Positions 24,248 to 30,795 of a DNA stretch of 32,576 nt are shown here, in pieces. The notes under the pieces were generated by a model that was not told the origin of the DNA, did not search any database, and saw only the letters and a program-made list of their open reading frames with translations. Numbering within the stretch: the stretch's first letter is position 1; every line of letters starts with the position of its first letter. The DNA is from a virus, in IMG/VR virus record IMGVR_UViG_3300035183_000451, positions 1-32,576 of that record. One strand, given 5' to 3'. A program made the position numbers and the translations under genes.

Positions 24248-24562
24248 ATGACCGACGACCGCACCGCGCCGCGCCCGCACGATCCTTGGACCTACTGGCA
24301 GGACGACGATTCACTGCCTTCCGGCGGCCGCATCGTGCTGCCCGCCGGCGCGTCCGAAGCGACCATCGTGTATGCCCACACCACCGGCCCCCAATGTGTC
24401 TCCATCGTCGTGCTTCCTGGCGAGACCGACGAGCAGGCCGGCATCGCGTGGATCGCGGAAGTCAGCGCGGCGACCGGCTGCCCCCATCGCCTCATTTATG
24501 TCGGCCGGGATGACGAGGCCGCCGCCGATGCGCGTGCCCGCGCGCTGTTCGCCGGCGTGTAA
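24248..24562 (+). CDS. Unknown small protein
   Basis: The ATG at 24248 has AAGGAGAG about six bases upstream and gives 104 residues. The N-terminus is charged (MTDDRTAPRPHDPWTYWQDD). The rest looks like a compact alpha/beta domain: GGRIVLPAGASEATIVYAHT, VSIVVLPGETDEQAGIAWIA, and RLIYVGRDDEAAADARARAL. No family was recognised. It lies between two genes that share a repeated domain but does not itself contain that domain. Confidence 0.7.
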   Translation: MTDDRTAPRPHDPWTYWQDDDSLPSGGRIVLPAGASEATIVYAHTTGPQCVSIVVLPGETDEQAGIAWIAEVSAATGCPHRLIYVGRDDEAAADARARALFAGV

Positions 24563-24583
24563 GCAATCGCAGGGAGAGAACCG

Positions 24584-25219
24584 ATGACCAAGACCAGTCC
24601 TATCAATATCAGAGTTCGCGTCGCCTCGGTTACTGGCCGGCTGGGCGACCACGTGGATGAGGCCCGTGCTTGCAGCGCGGCCGCGGCCGTCCTGCGAGAC
24701 TGGCAGGCGGATGCGGGCAACGCCTATGAGGCTTACCTGGCCGCGATGGATGCCGGGCTGGATATATATGACAAGGGCTTCCCGCGCCTGGCCCGCGTGT
24801 GGCGGTGGGCATCGAACGCGGCCGACGCCGCATATGTCGAGCTCTGGAAGGATCGTGAGGGCGCCTACGTCGAGATCGTGCCCGATCCTCGCCCGCGCCC
24901 CGCGGCCGCCGACGCGGCAGACGTTCGGATCGCGTCGATCGCCGGGCGGGTGGGCGATGAATTTGATGAGGAACGAGCCATCCAGGCTGCGATGGAGGTT
25001 CTGCGTTTCCACAACATGGACGCGAACACGGCGTTCAAATTGTATCGCGATGCCTTCTATCGGCCCGTCCATGAGGATTTTCCGCCAGAGGCGCAGGTCT
25101 GGCTCGACGCCGAGGAGGCGGCCAACGACGCATACAACGAGCTTTGGCCCGATCTGGAATGGACGCACGTCGTTATCGAGCCGGTGAATTACGTCGATTG
25201 GGACGCTGAGGAGCAGTGA
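24584..25219 (+). CDS. Unknown protein with two tandem copies of the early domain
   Basis: The protein has 211 residues. Its initiation region, CAGGGAGAGAACCG then ATGACCAAGACC, nearly matches that of the 23872 gene, so the duplication included the leader. Domain one (about residues 11-100) has VRVASVTGRLGD, RACSAAAAVLR, NAYEAYLAAMDAGLD and FPRLARVW. Domain two (about 112-203) repeats it as VRIASIAGRVGD, AAMEVLR, FPPEAQVWLDAEEAANDAYN and VVIEP. By eye roughly 35-40 positions are shared between the two domains, and domain one is much closer to the single-domain protein than to domain two. This implies an older internal duplication and a later gene duplication. The function is unknown. Confidence 0.8.
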   Translation: MTKTSPINIRVRVASVTGRLGDHVDEARACSAAAAVLRDWQADAGNAYEAYLAAMDAGLDIYDKGFPRLARVWRWASNAADAAYVELWKDREGAYVEIVPDPRPRPAAADAADVRIASIAGRVGDEFDEERAIQAAMEVLRFHNMDANTAFKLYRDAFYRPVHEDFPPEAQVWLDAEEAANDAYNELWPDLEWTHVVIEPVNYVDWDAEEQ

Positions 25220-25236
25220 GGAGAGGGAGAGACCCC

Positions 25237-25476
25237 ATGACCGACGCCACCATCGACACCAACGCCATGTCCCCCGACGAGCTCAAATCAATCCTGGACC
25301 TCCTTGGCCCCTTGGGATGGACGCAGGCCAGCCTAGCGCGCGAGATCGGCGTCTCGCGCGCGGCGGTGTGCCTGTGGGCCAACGGCCACCGCAAGATATC
25401 CAAGCCGGTGGCCATTCTGATCAGGCGGATAGCGCGAGAAATTGCCCAGGACGCTTCCGACTCCGGCCCTAAATAA
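25237..25476 (+). CDS. Small XRE-type HTH DNA-binding protein
   Basis: The ATG at 25237 follows GAGGAGAGGGAGAG and gives 79 residues. Residues 14-68 form a Cro/CI-type helix-turn-helix: LKSILDLLGPLGWTQASLAR, EIGVSRAAVCLWANGHRKIS, then KPVAILIRRIARE. The recognition helix would be about residues 40-50. It is the last gene of the operon, and its stop codon is inside a terminator hairpin. It could repress its own operon or the late promoter across the hairpin region. It is distinct from the HTH protein at 28729. Confidence 0.8.
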   Translation: MTDATIDTNAMSPDELKSILDLLGPLGWTQASLAREIGVSRAAVCLWANGHRKISKPVAILIRRIAREIAQDASDSGPK

Positions 25477-25484
25477 GGGCCGGA
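25462..25484. terminator. Bidirectional terminator hairpin between convergent operons
   Basis: TCCGGCCCT pairs with AGGGCCGGA (9 bp) around an AAATA loop and is followed on the plus strand by TTT. It overlaps the stop codon of the HTH gene and lies just beyond the 3' end of the convergent helicase gene. Confidence 0.7.
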
Positions 25485-25514
25485 TTTCAGAAATCCATAA
25501 ACGAAAACATACTT

Positions 25515-26732
25515 CTAGGCTGTTTCCTGCGGTTCGGTCGGCCGGAGCGTATCATTGACCCTTACGCCCCGGCTGAGCCGGCGCCACGTAGGGTGCTTGT
25601 ATGCGTCCTCGAACAAGAGGCCGGTCTCGAACCATTTTTCAACGATGCCTTTTGCCTGCCCTTCGCCGATACCGAGCTCGATCATGACCGGCTGCCCGCA
25701 CCATCGGCCTGAACCTCCCTTGGCTGATCGAGTGTAAAGGACGCCCGGCTCGGGGCCTGCTGCAATCAGATCCAATACACGGTTCAACTCGGCAGTCGTG
25801 AAGGTCGACATCGGCCTAGTCGGCGCCCAGGATACCAAGGCAGCTACGTTGTCGCCGTTGGGATATTCCGGCGTCGCGTTCCCGAGCGAGACCATCTCCA
25901 TCACGAACCACCTGGCCACAGCGGCCGGCGGCGCCATATTCGACTTCTGGTCGTCGAGACGCACATAGCGCCTCCGGTCGGCCTCGGAAATCCCGAGGGC
26001 CTGGGCCTCTTCCTGCGTCATCGTGGATAAGGTCTGCGTGACGCGAGCGCCGTCGCGCAGCGCGCTGGCGCCTCTCCCGGCATCTGCATCGACCGTCGCG
26101 CCTTTGCGGGTGTGGTGGACGAGCTCGATCGCCGCGCCGGTTTCCTGCGCGATTTCCGACCACGCCGTCACCGCCGCGTCCATATGCGGATTAGAGTTTT
26201 CCTCAAGCCCGTGCGATTTCACGAATGGATCGACGACGATATACCCGATGTTGGCCAAGCGGGCGGCGTTGATGATCGCTTCTTTATCCGGGAATATGAT
26301 CTCACCGTAGTCCGCCTGCTGGGCGACGACGAGGCGCCGGTCGCGGCCGGAATGCAGGAAAAGCCGGCCGTCCAACTCCTCGGCCTGGACGTTGTGACGA
26401 AGCATGACAGCGGCGACCCTGCGGTCTAGTTCGTCCATAGGGTCCTCAAGGTTCAGAACCCAGGAGTTCACGCGCCGATGGATTTTGTCGCCGAAAAGCG
26501 GGCGGCCGGAAGCCAGAGAAATGGCCACGCCGATCGCGAACATGGATTTCCCGGTCCCGCCTGGGGCGACGAGAAGGGAGACAAAGCGGCGAATGAGGCG
26601 CGTGCCGTAAAGCCACTCGCGCGGCGGTATTTCGGAAGGAAGTGGGAGTGCGGCGGGGCGGATGGCGAGCGGCAGCGCAACGACATTGCGCACCGGCTCA
26701 TAATCCCATTGCTCTTCCATCGCCGCGCTCAT
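25515..26732 (-). CDS. RepA-like AAA/RecA-type replicative helicase
   Basis: The protein has 405 residues and its ATG overlaps the preceding stop by four bases. Walker A is APGGTGKS at 56-63 (Lys62). Walker B is IVVDPF at 164-169, and HHTRKG at 205-210 resembles the sensor region of RepA/AAA_25 helicases. RGASALRDGARV follows, another pattern typical of that family. The C-terminal part (about 315-395) looks like a winged-helix-type domain. RepA-like helicases of this class unwind DNA at phage and plasmid origins. It is the last gene of the replication operon and converges on the terminator at 25462-25484. Confidence 0.85.
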   Translation of the reverse strand: MSAAMEEQWDYEPVRNVVALPLAIRPAALPLPSEIPPREWLYGTRLIRRFVSLLVAPGGTGKSMFAIGVAISLASGRPLFGDKIHRRVNSWVLNLEDPMDELDRRVAAVMLRHNVQAEELDGRLFLHSGRDRRLVVAQQADYGEIIFPDKEAIINAARLANIGYIVVDPFVKSHGLEENSNPHMDAAVTAWSEIAQETGAAIELVHHTRKGATVDADAGRGASALRDGARVTQTLSTMTQEEAQALGISEADRRRYVRLDDQKSNMAPPAAVARWFVMEMVSLGNATPEYPNGDNVAALVSWAPTRPMSTFTTAELNRVLDLIAAGPEPGVLYTRSAKGGSGRWCGQPVMIELGIGEGQAKGIVEKWFETGLLFEDAYKHPTWRRLSRGVRVNDTLRPTEPQETA

Positions 26733-27202
26733 CTCGCCCGGCGCCGCGACAGATGGCGCGCGCGGGCGGCTTCCTCGCGCAGGATGGCGAAAATCCTATC
26801 CCAGCCGATTTCGCCCTGCGCGGCGCGGCCGGCAGCTTCCTCGACTTCATGCTTGGGCGCGCGCGCCTCGATGAGGGGGCGAACGGCATAGCGAATCCGC
26901 CACTCGCATCGCTCGACGGCCGATCGCGCCAGCGCGCGTTCGCGCTCTATTGCCGCCACGGCATCGGCCAGTGCGTGCGCGAGGCGGGTCTCGGTGGCGC
27001 GCGCAGGTGCGGCGGCAGCGAGCCATTCCCGTGCCTCCGCCACCCTAAGCAGCCCGTCGGCGATTAGCCGCGCGAAGGTCGGGACAGCACGGAACGGGGC
27101 GGGCGGGTCGGTGGGGTGGGCATACCATTCGACCGCCCATTCAGCATCCGGCGGGGGATATTGTTCCATGACATCATGCCAGACATCCGCCGAACTGGCC
27201 AT
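26729..27202 (-). CDS. Unknown helical protein upstream of the helicase
   Basis: The ATG at 27202 gives 157 residues and has GGAAGGA in front; a longer frame overlapping the GcrA-like gene is rejected. The N-terminal part has EWAVEWYAHPTDPPAPFRAV. The rest is Ala/Arg/Glu-rich and helical (THRLAHAL-like region, RERALARSAVERCEWRIRYA) and ends in a basic tail RARHLSRRRAR. No family was recognised. Direct overlap with the helicase gene suggests a helicase loader, primase partner or other replication accessory, but no motif shows that. Confidence 0.6.
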   Translation of the reverse strand: MASSADVWHDVMEQYPPPDAEWAVEWYAHPTDPPAPFRAVPTFARLIADGLLRVAEAREWLAAAAPARATETRLAHALADAVAAIERERALARSAVERCEWRIRYAVRPLIEARAPKHEVEEAAGRAAQGEIGWDRIFAILREEAARARHLSRRRAR

Positions 27203-27203
27203 G

Positions 27204-27668
27204 TCATTCCTTCCTGCTCTCGGCTGGCCTGTAGGCGATCGCGTAGTGCTCGGGACAATAGACCCGCCCAGGGTATGTCGGCTTGTCGCAATATCTGAAG
27301 TTAGCTGAGCGCGGCTCGCCGATCGGCCAGCAGCAGGGCATCGCGGGGGCAAATGGCCGCGGCGTCAGCACCGCGCGCGGCTGCGGGGCGGGCGCGGCGG
27401 GCCGCGCGGGCGGCCTCGCGGAGATGGAGGAGAGCGGCGGGAGGGTCGGCCCGGTCACACGACGCGGCGCCGGGCGGCGGGGAGCCCCGCCCGAGCCGTC
27501 GCGGCGGATCGGCGACGGCCTGGCCGGTAGGCCCAGCCGGTGCACCTTGCCCACCACGGCATTCTTGGATACGCCCAGCCGGCGGCCGATTTCCGAGGCG
27601 GAATGCCCTTCCGCCCACAGCATCCGCAAGCGCGCGATCGCCTCTTCCGTCCAAACCTGATAAATCAT
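27204..27668 (-). CDS. gcrA: GcrA-family cell-cycle regulator homologue
   Basis: The gene encodes 154 residues and its ATG overlaps the preceding stop by four bases. Residues 6-47 form the GcrA-type HTH: WTEEAIARLRMLWAEGHSAS, EIGRRLGVSKNAVVGKVHRL. A Pro/Arg/Ala-rich linker follows (about 50-108). The C-terminal region holds CCWPIGEP at 112-119, C127, and YCPEH at 137-141, so C113, C127, C138 and H141 could form a small metal-binding site as in family members. In Caulobacter GcrA acts with sigma-70 at promoters carrying CcrM-methylated GANTC sites. Here it sits in a phage replication operon with no methyltransferase nearby. It probably redirects host or phage transcription. Confidence 0.85.
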   Translation of the reverse strand: MIYQVWTEEAIARLRMLWAEGHSASEIGRRLGVSKNAVVGKVHRLGLPARPSPIRRDGSGGAPRRPAPRRVTGPTLPPLSSISARPPARPAAPAPQPRAVLTPRPFAPAMPCCWPIGEPRSANFRYCDKPTYPGRVYCPEHYAIAYRPAESRKE

Positions 27669-28159
27669 GGCATATATTTCCTATAGACCGCAGATACGGC
27701 ACGGATTCGGCTTGCAGGCGGCTTGGCGCGGAAGGGCGCCTTGGCTTTCGCCGGCGAGCGCGGCACCTCAAGACGCGCATCGAGATGTTGCGCTTGCAGC
27801 CGCCAGTTTGGCGCGAGCGGCACCTGCCATGCCTCGAGGAGCTCGCCATATCTTTCGACCGAGTTCGCCCACCCGGCCTTCGCGCCGGCGGCCTGGATTT
27901 CGCGGATGCGGTCCCACTGCCGCTCGGTCGGCTTCTTCGTCCCCGACTTCAGTTCGACGCGAAAAACTCGCCCGGCGACGATCAACGCGGTATCCGGCGT
28001 GCCGGCCTTCACATGCCTTGTGGCCTCCCATAGGTGGCGGCGGCCGTCGGGATCGTTCATGCCGCGGTCATAGCATTCGAAGTAGTGCGCGGCCGTGACT
28101 GCTGATCGGACGAATTTCCCGACGGCGATCTGGAGCCGGCGTTCTGGGTGGTCGATCAT
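27665..28159 (-). CDS. VRR-NUC domain nuclease
   Basis: The gene encodes 164 residues and overlaps both neighbours by four bases. Residues about 43-110 match the VRR-NUC pattern: GTPDTALIV at 53-61 with Asp56, FRVELKSG at 66-73 with Glu69 and Lys71 (the E-x-K pair), TERQWDRI with Gln81, and WANSVERYGEL. This is the PD-(D/E)XK nuclease arrangement found in many phage replication modules, where it may act on branched or recombination DNA. The C-terminal 50 residues are Arg/Lys/Pro-rich. The exact substrate is unknown. Confidence 0.8.
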   Translation of the reverse strand: MIDHPERRLQIAVGKFVRSAVTAAHYFECYDRGMNDPDGRRHLWEATRHVKAGTPDTALIVAGRVFRVELKSGTKKPTERQWDRIREIQAAGAKAGWANSVERYGELLEAWQVPLAPNWRLQAQHLDARLEVPRSPAKAKAPFRAKPPASRIRAVSAVYRKYMP

Positions 28160-28701
28160 GGCTCACGGCCAAGCCGTGGGGACACATAGCCGCGGCCGAT
28201 CGTGAAGACGGAACGCGGATATGTGCCGCGAGGGCGAATAGGAAATTGTGTTCCCTGTTCGCGCAGGATTTTCACTTTCTTCGCGATCGCCGAGACGGAG
28301 CGCATCAGGGCCAGCGCGATCTCTCCGTTCGATCGCCTCTCACCGATCATGCGGATCAACGTCTGGATATCGTCTTTGGTCCATGGCCTCCCGTTTGCAT
28401 CAAAAGGTCCCGCCAGGCCGGGGTTCGTTGATGCCGGCCCGGCGGGCAGTTTGGGGGAGGAAACGATGGTCGCCGGCTCGCCCCCCGCCGGCCGGGGATC
28501 GGCTTTCGCCGATGGGGTGGGCGACGACGCCGGGAGAAAAGCGCCGTCGCCCCGCGCGCGAGCCTCTGGGGAAGGACTACTGCTCCAGCGCGCGAACTGG
28601 TGGATCAGTTCTCTTAGCAGAGAACGAGTTTCTGGGCCAAGTTCTATCGTCAGCGAAGAAGAAACCACATCGCCAGGCCGATGGCGCACAGGATCGACCA
28701 T
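28156..28701 (-). CDS. Protein with a C-terminal GcrA-like HTH
   Basis: The ATG at 28701 gives 181 residues with a GGGAGGGGG about eight to eleven bases upstream. A GTG at 28668 is an alternative start, giving a protein that begins with the SLTIELGPETRSLLRELI helix. A Pro/Ser/Ala-rich linker (about 42-104) leads to residues 107-148: WTKDDIQTLIRMIGERRSNG, EIALALMRSVSAIAKKVKIL. This aligns with the GcrA-type HTH two genes downstream, sharing W-T, I, L, S, E-I, L, S, A, K-V and L. It is probably a DNA-binding regulator. There is no Cys/His cluster here, and the tail is basic. Confidence 0.65.
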   Translation of the reverse strand: MVDPVRHRPGDVVSSSLTIELGPETRSLLRELIHQFARWSSSPSPEARARGDGAFLPASSPTPSAKADPRPAGGEPATIVSSPKLPAGPASTNPGLAGPFDANGRPWTKDDIQTLIRMIGERRSNGEIALALMRSVSAIAKKVKILREQGTQFPIRPRGTYPRSVFTIGRGYVSPRLGREP

Positions 28702-28709
28702 ATGAACAC
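28650..28709 (-). CDS. Possible 19-residue membrane peptide overlapping the next gene
   Basis: A GTG at 28709 opens a 19-codon frame reading VFIWSILCAIGLAMWFLLR with a TGA at 28650-28652. It is entirely hydrophobic except the terminal Arg, as expected for a single membrane helix. The purine-rich GGGAGGGGG lies only about three bases ahead, so initiation would be tight. It is out of frame with the overlapping HTH gene. It may be chance. Confidence 0.3.
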   Translation of the reverse strand: MFIWSILCAIGLAMWFLLR

Positions 28710-28728
28710 CCCCCTCCCTTCGCCTGGG

Positions 28729-28938
28729 TCATTGGCCGGGCGCATTGTCGCTCGGCCCATCCGATTGCGTCGCGTCGTAAAGACGCTGGTACACGGCCAA
28801 CGATGGCGCCGTCTTTCCCTTCCGCCAACGCCAGAACGTGGTCGGGTTTATGCCGGCGCGCTCGCAGACTTCACGTATCCTCATCCCCGCCTTTTTGGCG
28901 CGGGCCGTGATTTCGTCAGGTGTCAGCAACTCGGTCAT
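28729..28938 (-). CDS. Small HTH repressor/Cro-like regulator
   Basis: The gene encodes 69 residues. Residues about 10-55 form a helix-turn-helix: ITARAKKAGMRIREVCERAG, INPTTFWRWRKGKTAPSLAV. The tail is short and acidic/polar, with no dimerisation or LexA-type cleavage domain, so it resembles Cro rather than a full CI repressor. It is first in the replication operon and next to three operator-like palindromes. The promoter at 28945-28973 would place transcription start at or very near the ATG, so the message may be leaderless. It probably controls both divergent operons. Confidence 0.75.
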   Translation of the reverse strand: MTELLTPDEITARAKKAGMRIREVCERAGINPTTFWRWRKGKTAPSLAVYQRLYDATQSDGPSDNAPGQ

Positions 28939-28944
28939 GCGACG

Positions 28945-28973
28945 ACGCTATTGCACGGATGCATGCGCGTCAA
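28945..28973 (-). promoter_or_regulatory. Promoter of the replication operon
   Basis: TTGACG (-35, 28968-28973) and TAGCGT (-10-like, 28945-28950) are separated by 17 bases. Operator O1 lies wholly inside the spacer. The predicted start is about 28938, coinciding with the ATG of the HTH gene. Confidence 0.6.
28951..28964. promoter_or_regulatory. Operator-like palindrome O1
   Basis: TTGCACGGATGCAT (complement ATGCATCCGTGCAA) is a near-palindrome with TGCA half-sites. It lies in the spacer of the leftward promoter and resembles O2 and O3. Confidence 0.6.
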
Positions 28974-28984
28974 GACAGTTTTTC

Positions 28985-28998
28985 GTGCTTCCGTGCAT
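28985..28998. promoter_or_regulatory. Operator-like palindrome O2
   Basis: GTGCTTCCGTGCAT differs from the O1 complement at three of 14 positions. Its centre lies 34 bases from O1 and 33 bases from O3, midway between the two promoters. Confidence 0.5.
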
Positions 28999-29006
28999 TA
29001 TCCCGC

Positions 29007-29035
29007 TTGACGGCGGGTTGCATACGTGCAATGGT
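29007..29035 (+). promoter_or_regulatory. Promoter of the rightward early operon
   Basis: TTGACG (-35, 29007-29012) is followed by 17 bases and AATGGT (-10-like, 29030-29035). The -10 is weak. The leader before the ATG at 29061 would be about 20 bases. Confidence 0.5.
29018..29031. promoter_or_regulatory. Operator-like palindrome O3
   Basis: TTGCATACGTGCAA is a TTGCA/TGCAA palindrome, differing from the O1 complement at two positions. It covers most of the spacer of the rightward promoter and reaches the -10. Confidence 0.6.
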
Positions 29036-29060
29036 GCGGCCGCAACAAGGTGAACGGAGC

Positions 29061-29231
29061 ATGTCTATTTATCCTGGTATCGAGGGGACCTATTCGCCCG
29101 AGGCATGGCGGCGGGCGGCGCTAATGACGGACGGAAGGATCACGGACGACCTTCTCCGCCTCGCCGAGGACCTGGTGCAGCACGAGCGCGAGCAGCAGGA
29201 GGCAGCGGCTCGAAAGGAGGAGCAGAAATGA
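29061..29231 (+). CDS. Unknown small protein, first of the rightward operon
   Basis: The ATG at 29061 gives 56 residues and follows AAGGTGAACGGAGC. Earlier in-frame starts would lie upstream of or inside the promoter. It begins MSIYPGIEGTYSPEAWRRAA and continues with a charged helix (LLRLAEDLVQHEREQQEAAA) ending RKEEQK. It overlaps the next start by four bases. No family was recognised; in this position it could be a Cro-like or early accessory protein, but no HTH is visible. Confidence 0.65.
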   Translation: MSIYPGIEGTYSPEAWRRAALMTDGRITDDLLRLAEDLVQHEREQQEAAARKEEQK

Positions 29232-30091
29232 CGCTCGCGCGCGGAGAGGACGTGGACGACGAACAGGACACATTGGCCTGGTGTTTTACAGACGAGACGA
29301 ATAGCGGGCCGCCTCTCGGGCCGCCGCCATGGGACATACGTAGGTCTAGAGAGGACGCTAAATTATATTATTCAGGGTTCCATGCTTACGACGACCTCAT
29401 CAGCGCACTGGAACAGGCGGATGGGCATATTCTTCATTACGCCAGGATGGATGGAAGAATAATCCGAAGCGGTGACGAACTGGTCGCTTCGGACCGTACC
29501 GTCCTTTGGTCAATAAACGCTAAAGAAATCCTCCGCACTTGTGCACGTAATTGGGCTGTGGCCGTAATCCATCTTTGGGACGCGCCGCCGATAGTGCGGG
29601 AGTTCTTAGAGGCCGGCCGGGAGGAATTGCGCGCTACAGCCGAGGCCTTTGCTCGGGCCGGACATGATAACGCTATTCGCGCCGTCCGTTCTATTGCTCC
29701 TTCGGATCGTGTCGCTAGCAGCGCCGCTCAGGCGGTCGCTTGGGCGGCTGCGGCAGCAACATATGCGGCGCGTACAGATGGCGGCGCGCTTTCTCCTTAC
29801 GACGACGGCGACGGCGAAACCGATGATGCTGTATCCTGTGCGCTCGGCGCCGCGAACTTCGCCCGCCACGCAATTTCCGACGCTGTTTACGCCGCGCCTA
29901 AATCGGCCGCTTCGGTTTTAGCCGCTCTTGCGGATCGCGCCAGGAGGAATGCTGCTCGCAGCCATGCTCGGCCAAGGGGTGACGACGACAGATACTTTGC
30001 TAGTTGTGCTTCTACCACTGCAACCCGCGCAAGACAAAACGAATACATCGCAAAGTTGGTAATGGAAACGCATAGGGAGGAGCAGAAATGA
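29228..30091 (+). CDS. DUF7666-like protein, first of a tandem pair
   Basis: The ATG at 29228 follows AAGGAGGAGCAGAA and gives 287 residues. The N-terminal domain has TLAWCFTDETNSGPPLGPPP, GFHAYDDLISALEQADGHIL, then HYARMDGRIIRSGDELVASD and WSINAKEILRTCARNWAVAV. This is the arrangement of DUF7666-like phage proteins (Trp-Phe start, G-(F/L)-HA, alternating strands ending in a helix). The rest is Ala-rich and helical with many Ala/Arg repeats. It is a paralogue of the next gene. Its codons are more AT-rich than the neighbours in places (for example around 29350-29375), hinting at separate ancestry. The function is unknown. Confidence 0.65.
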   Translation: MTLARGEDVDDEQDTLAWCFTDETNSGPPLGPPPWDIRRSREDAKLYYSGFHAYDDLISALEQADGHILHYARMDGRIIRSGDELVASDRTVLWSINAKEILRTCARNWAVAVIHLWDAPPIVREFLEAGREELRATAEAFARAGHDNAIRAVRSIAPSDRVASSAAQAVAWAAAAATYAARTDGGALSPYDDGDGETDDAVSCALGAANFARHAISDAVYAAPKSAASVLAALADRARRNAARSHARPRGDDDRYFASCASTTATRARQNEYIAKLVMETHREEQK

Positions 30092-30795
30092 CCCTCGCGT
30101 GGCATTTCACTGACGACACGTTGCGCTATGGCGACCCTATTCCGCCGCCGGGCTACGTGCTCCAGCACACCGGCTTGCTGAAACCTGGTTTCTCCGGCTT
30201 GCACGCATCCTTGGAACTAATGGGTGCGCTTTCATGCGCGTCTGGGCCGCTTTTGCACCGCGTAAAGCTGGGCGGAAATATCGTCCATGATCACGACAGG
30301 GTGGTCGCGGAGGAATGCACCATCGTCTGGTCCATCGACGCAACAGATATCCTCCGCGCATGCGCGCGGCATTGGGCGCGCGAGGTCGCGCATTTTTGGA
30401 ATGCGCCGCCGAAAGCACTGGAATATCTGGAAACTGGCAATAATGAATTGCGCCGTGCTGCCGAGGCCGCTGCGCGCGCAGTGATCCGCGCTACGCGCAA
30501 AAGCAGGGCCGGCGCAATGCTCATTGCACGGACCGCCGCCTACGCCGCGCTGAACGCTGCTGTCACGCCGCGCCATACGGGGCATGAAGCACCTGAGATT
30601 GCTCGGGCAGCGGCGGCGAACGCGGTGATGACCATCGCAGAGAAGGCTGTTAGCGACCTGCTAGACACCGTTAGTCAATTTGACAAGAAGCGGCATGCAA
30701 CATACTATGCCGCTTGGAACGCCACGCGCGAGCAGCAGGAGAAGCACATTGTCGCGGCGGTTACGCAGGCACACGAGAGGGCAAAAAATGTCTGA
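30088..30795 (+). CDS. DUF7666-like protein, second of a tandem pair
   Basis: The protein has 235 residues; its start overlaps the previous stop by four bases, with GGGAGGAGCAGAA in front. The N-terminal half reads TLAWHFTDDTLRYGDPIPPP, GFSGLHASLELMGALSCASG, HRVKLGGNIVHDHDRVVAEE, then WSIDATDILRACARHWAREV and AHFWNAPPKALEYLETGNNE. It keeps the GLHAS and HRV..GG.I motifs better than its neighbour. The second half is Ala-rich and helical. The two genes also share about 24 bases around their start codons, supporting tandem duplication. DUF7666-like proteins are common in phages but uncharacterised. Confidence 0.7.
   Translation: MTLAWHFTDDTLRYGDPIPPPGYVLQHTGLLKPGFSGLHASLELMGALSCASGPLLHRVKLGGNIVHDHDRVVAEECTIVWSIDATDILRACARHWAREVAHFWNAPPKALEYLETGNNELRRAAEAAARAVIRATRKSRAGAMLIARTAAYAALNAAVTPRHTGHEAPEIARAAAANAVMTIAEKAVSDLLDTVSQFDKKRHATYYAAWNATREQQEKHIVAAVTQAHERAKNV

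Noticed and set aside
24311-25168. A 285-codon minus-strand frame opposite the early operon
   Set aside because: The plus-strand frames have consistent ribosome binding sites and clear internal repeats. The minus frame shows only the mirrored repeat.
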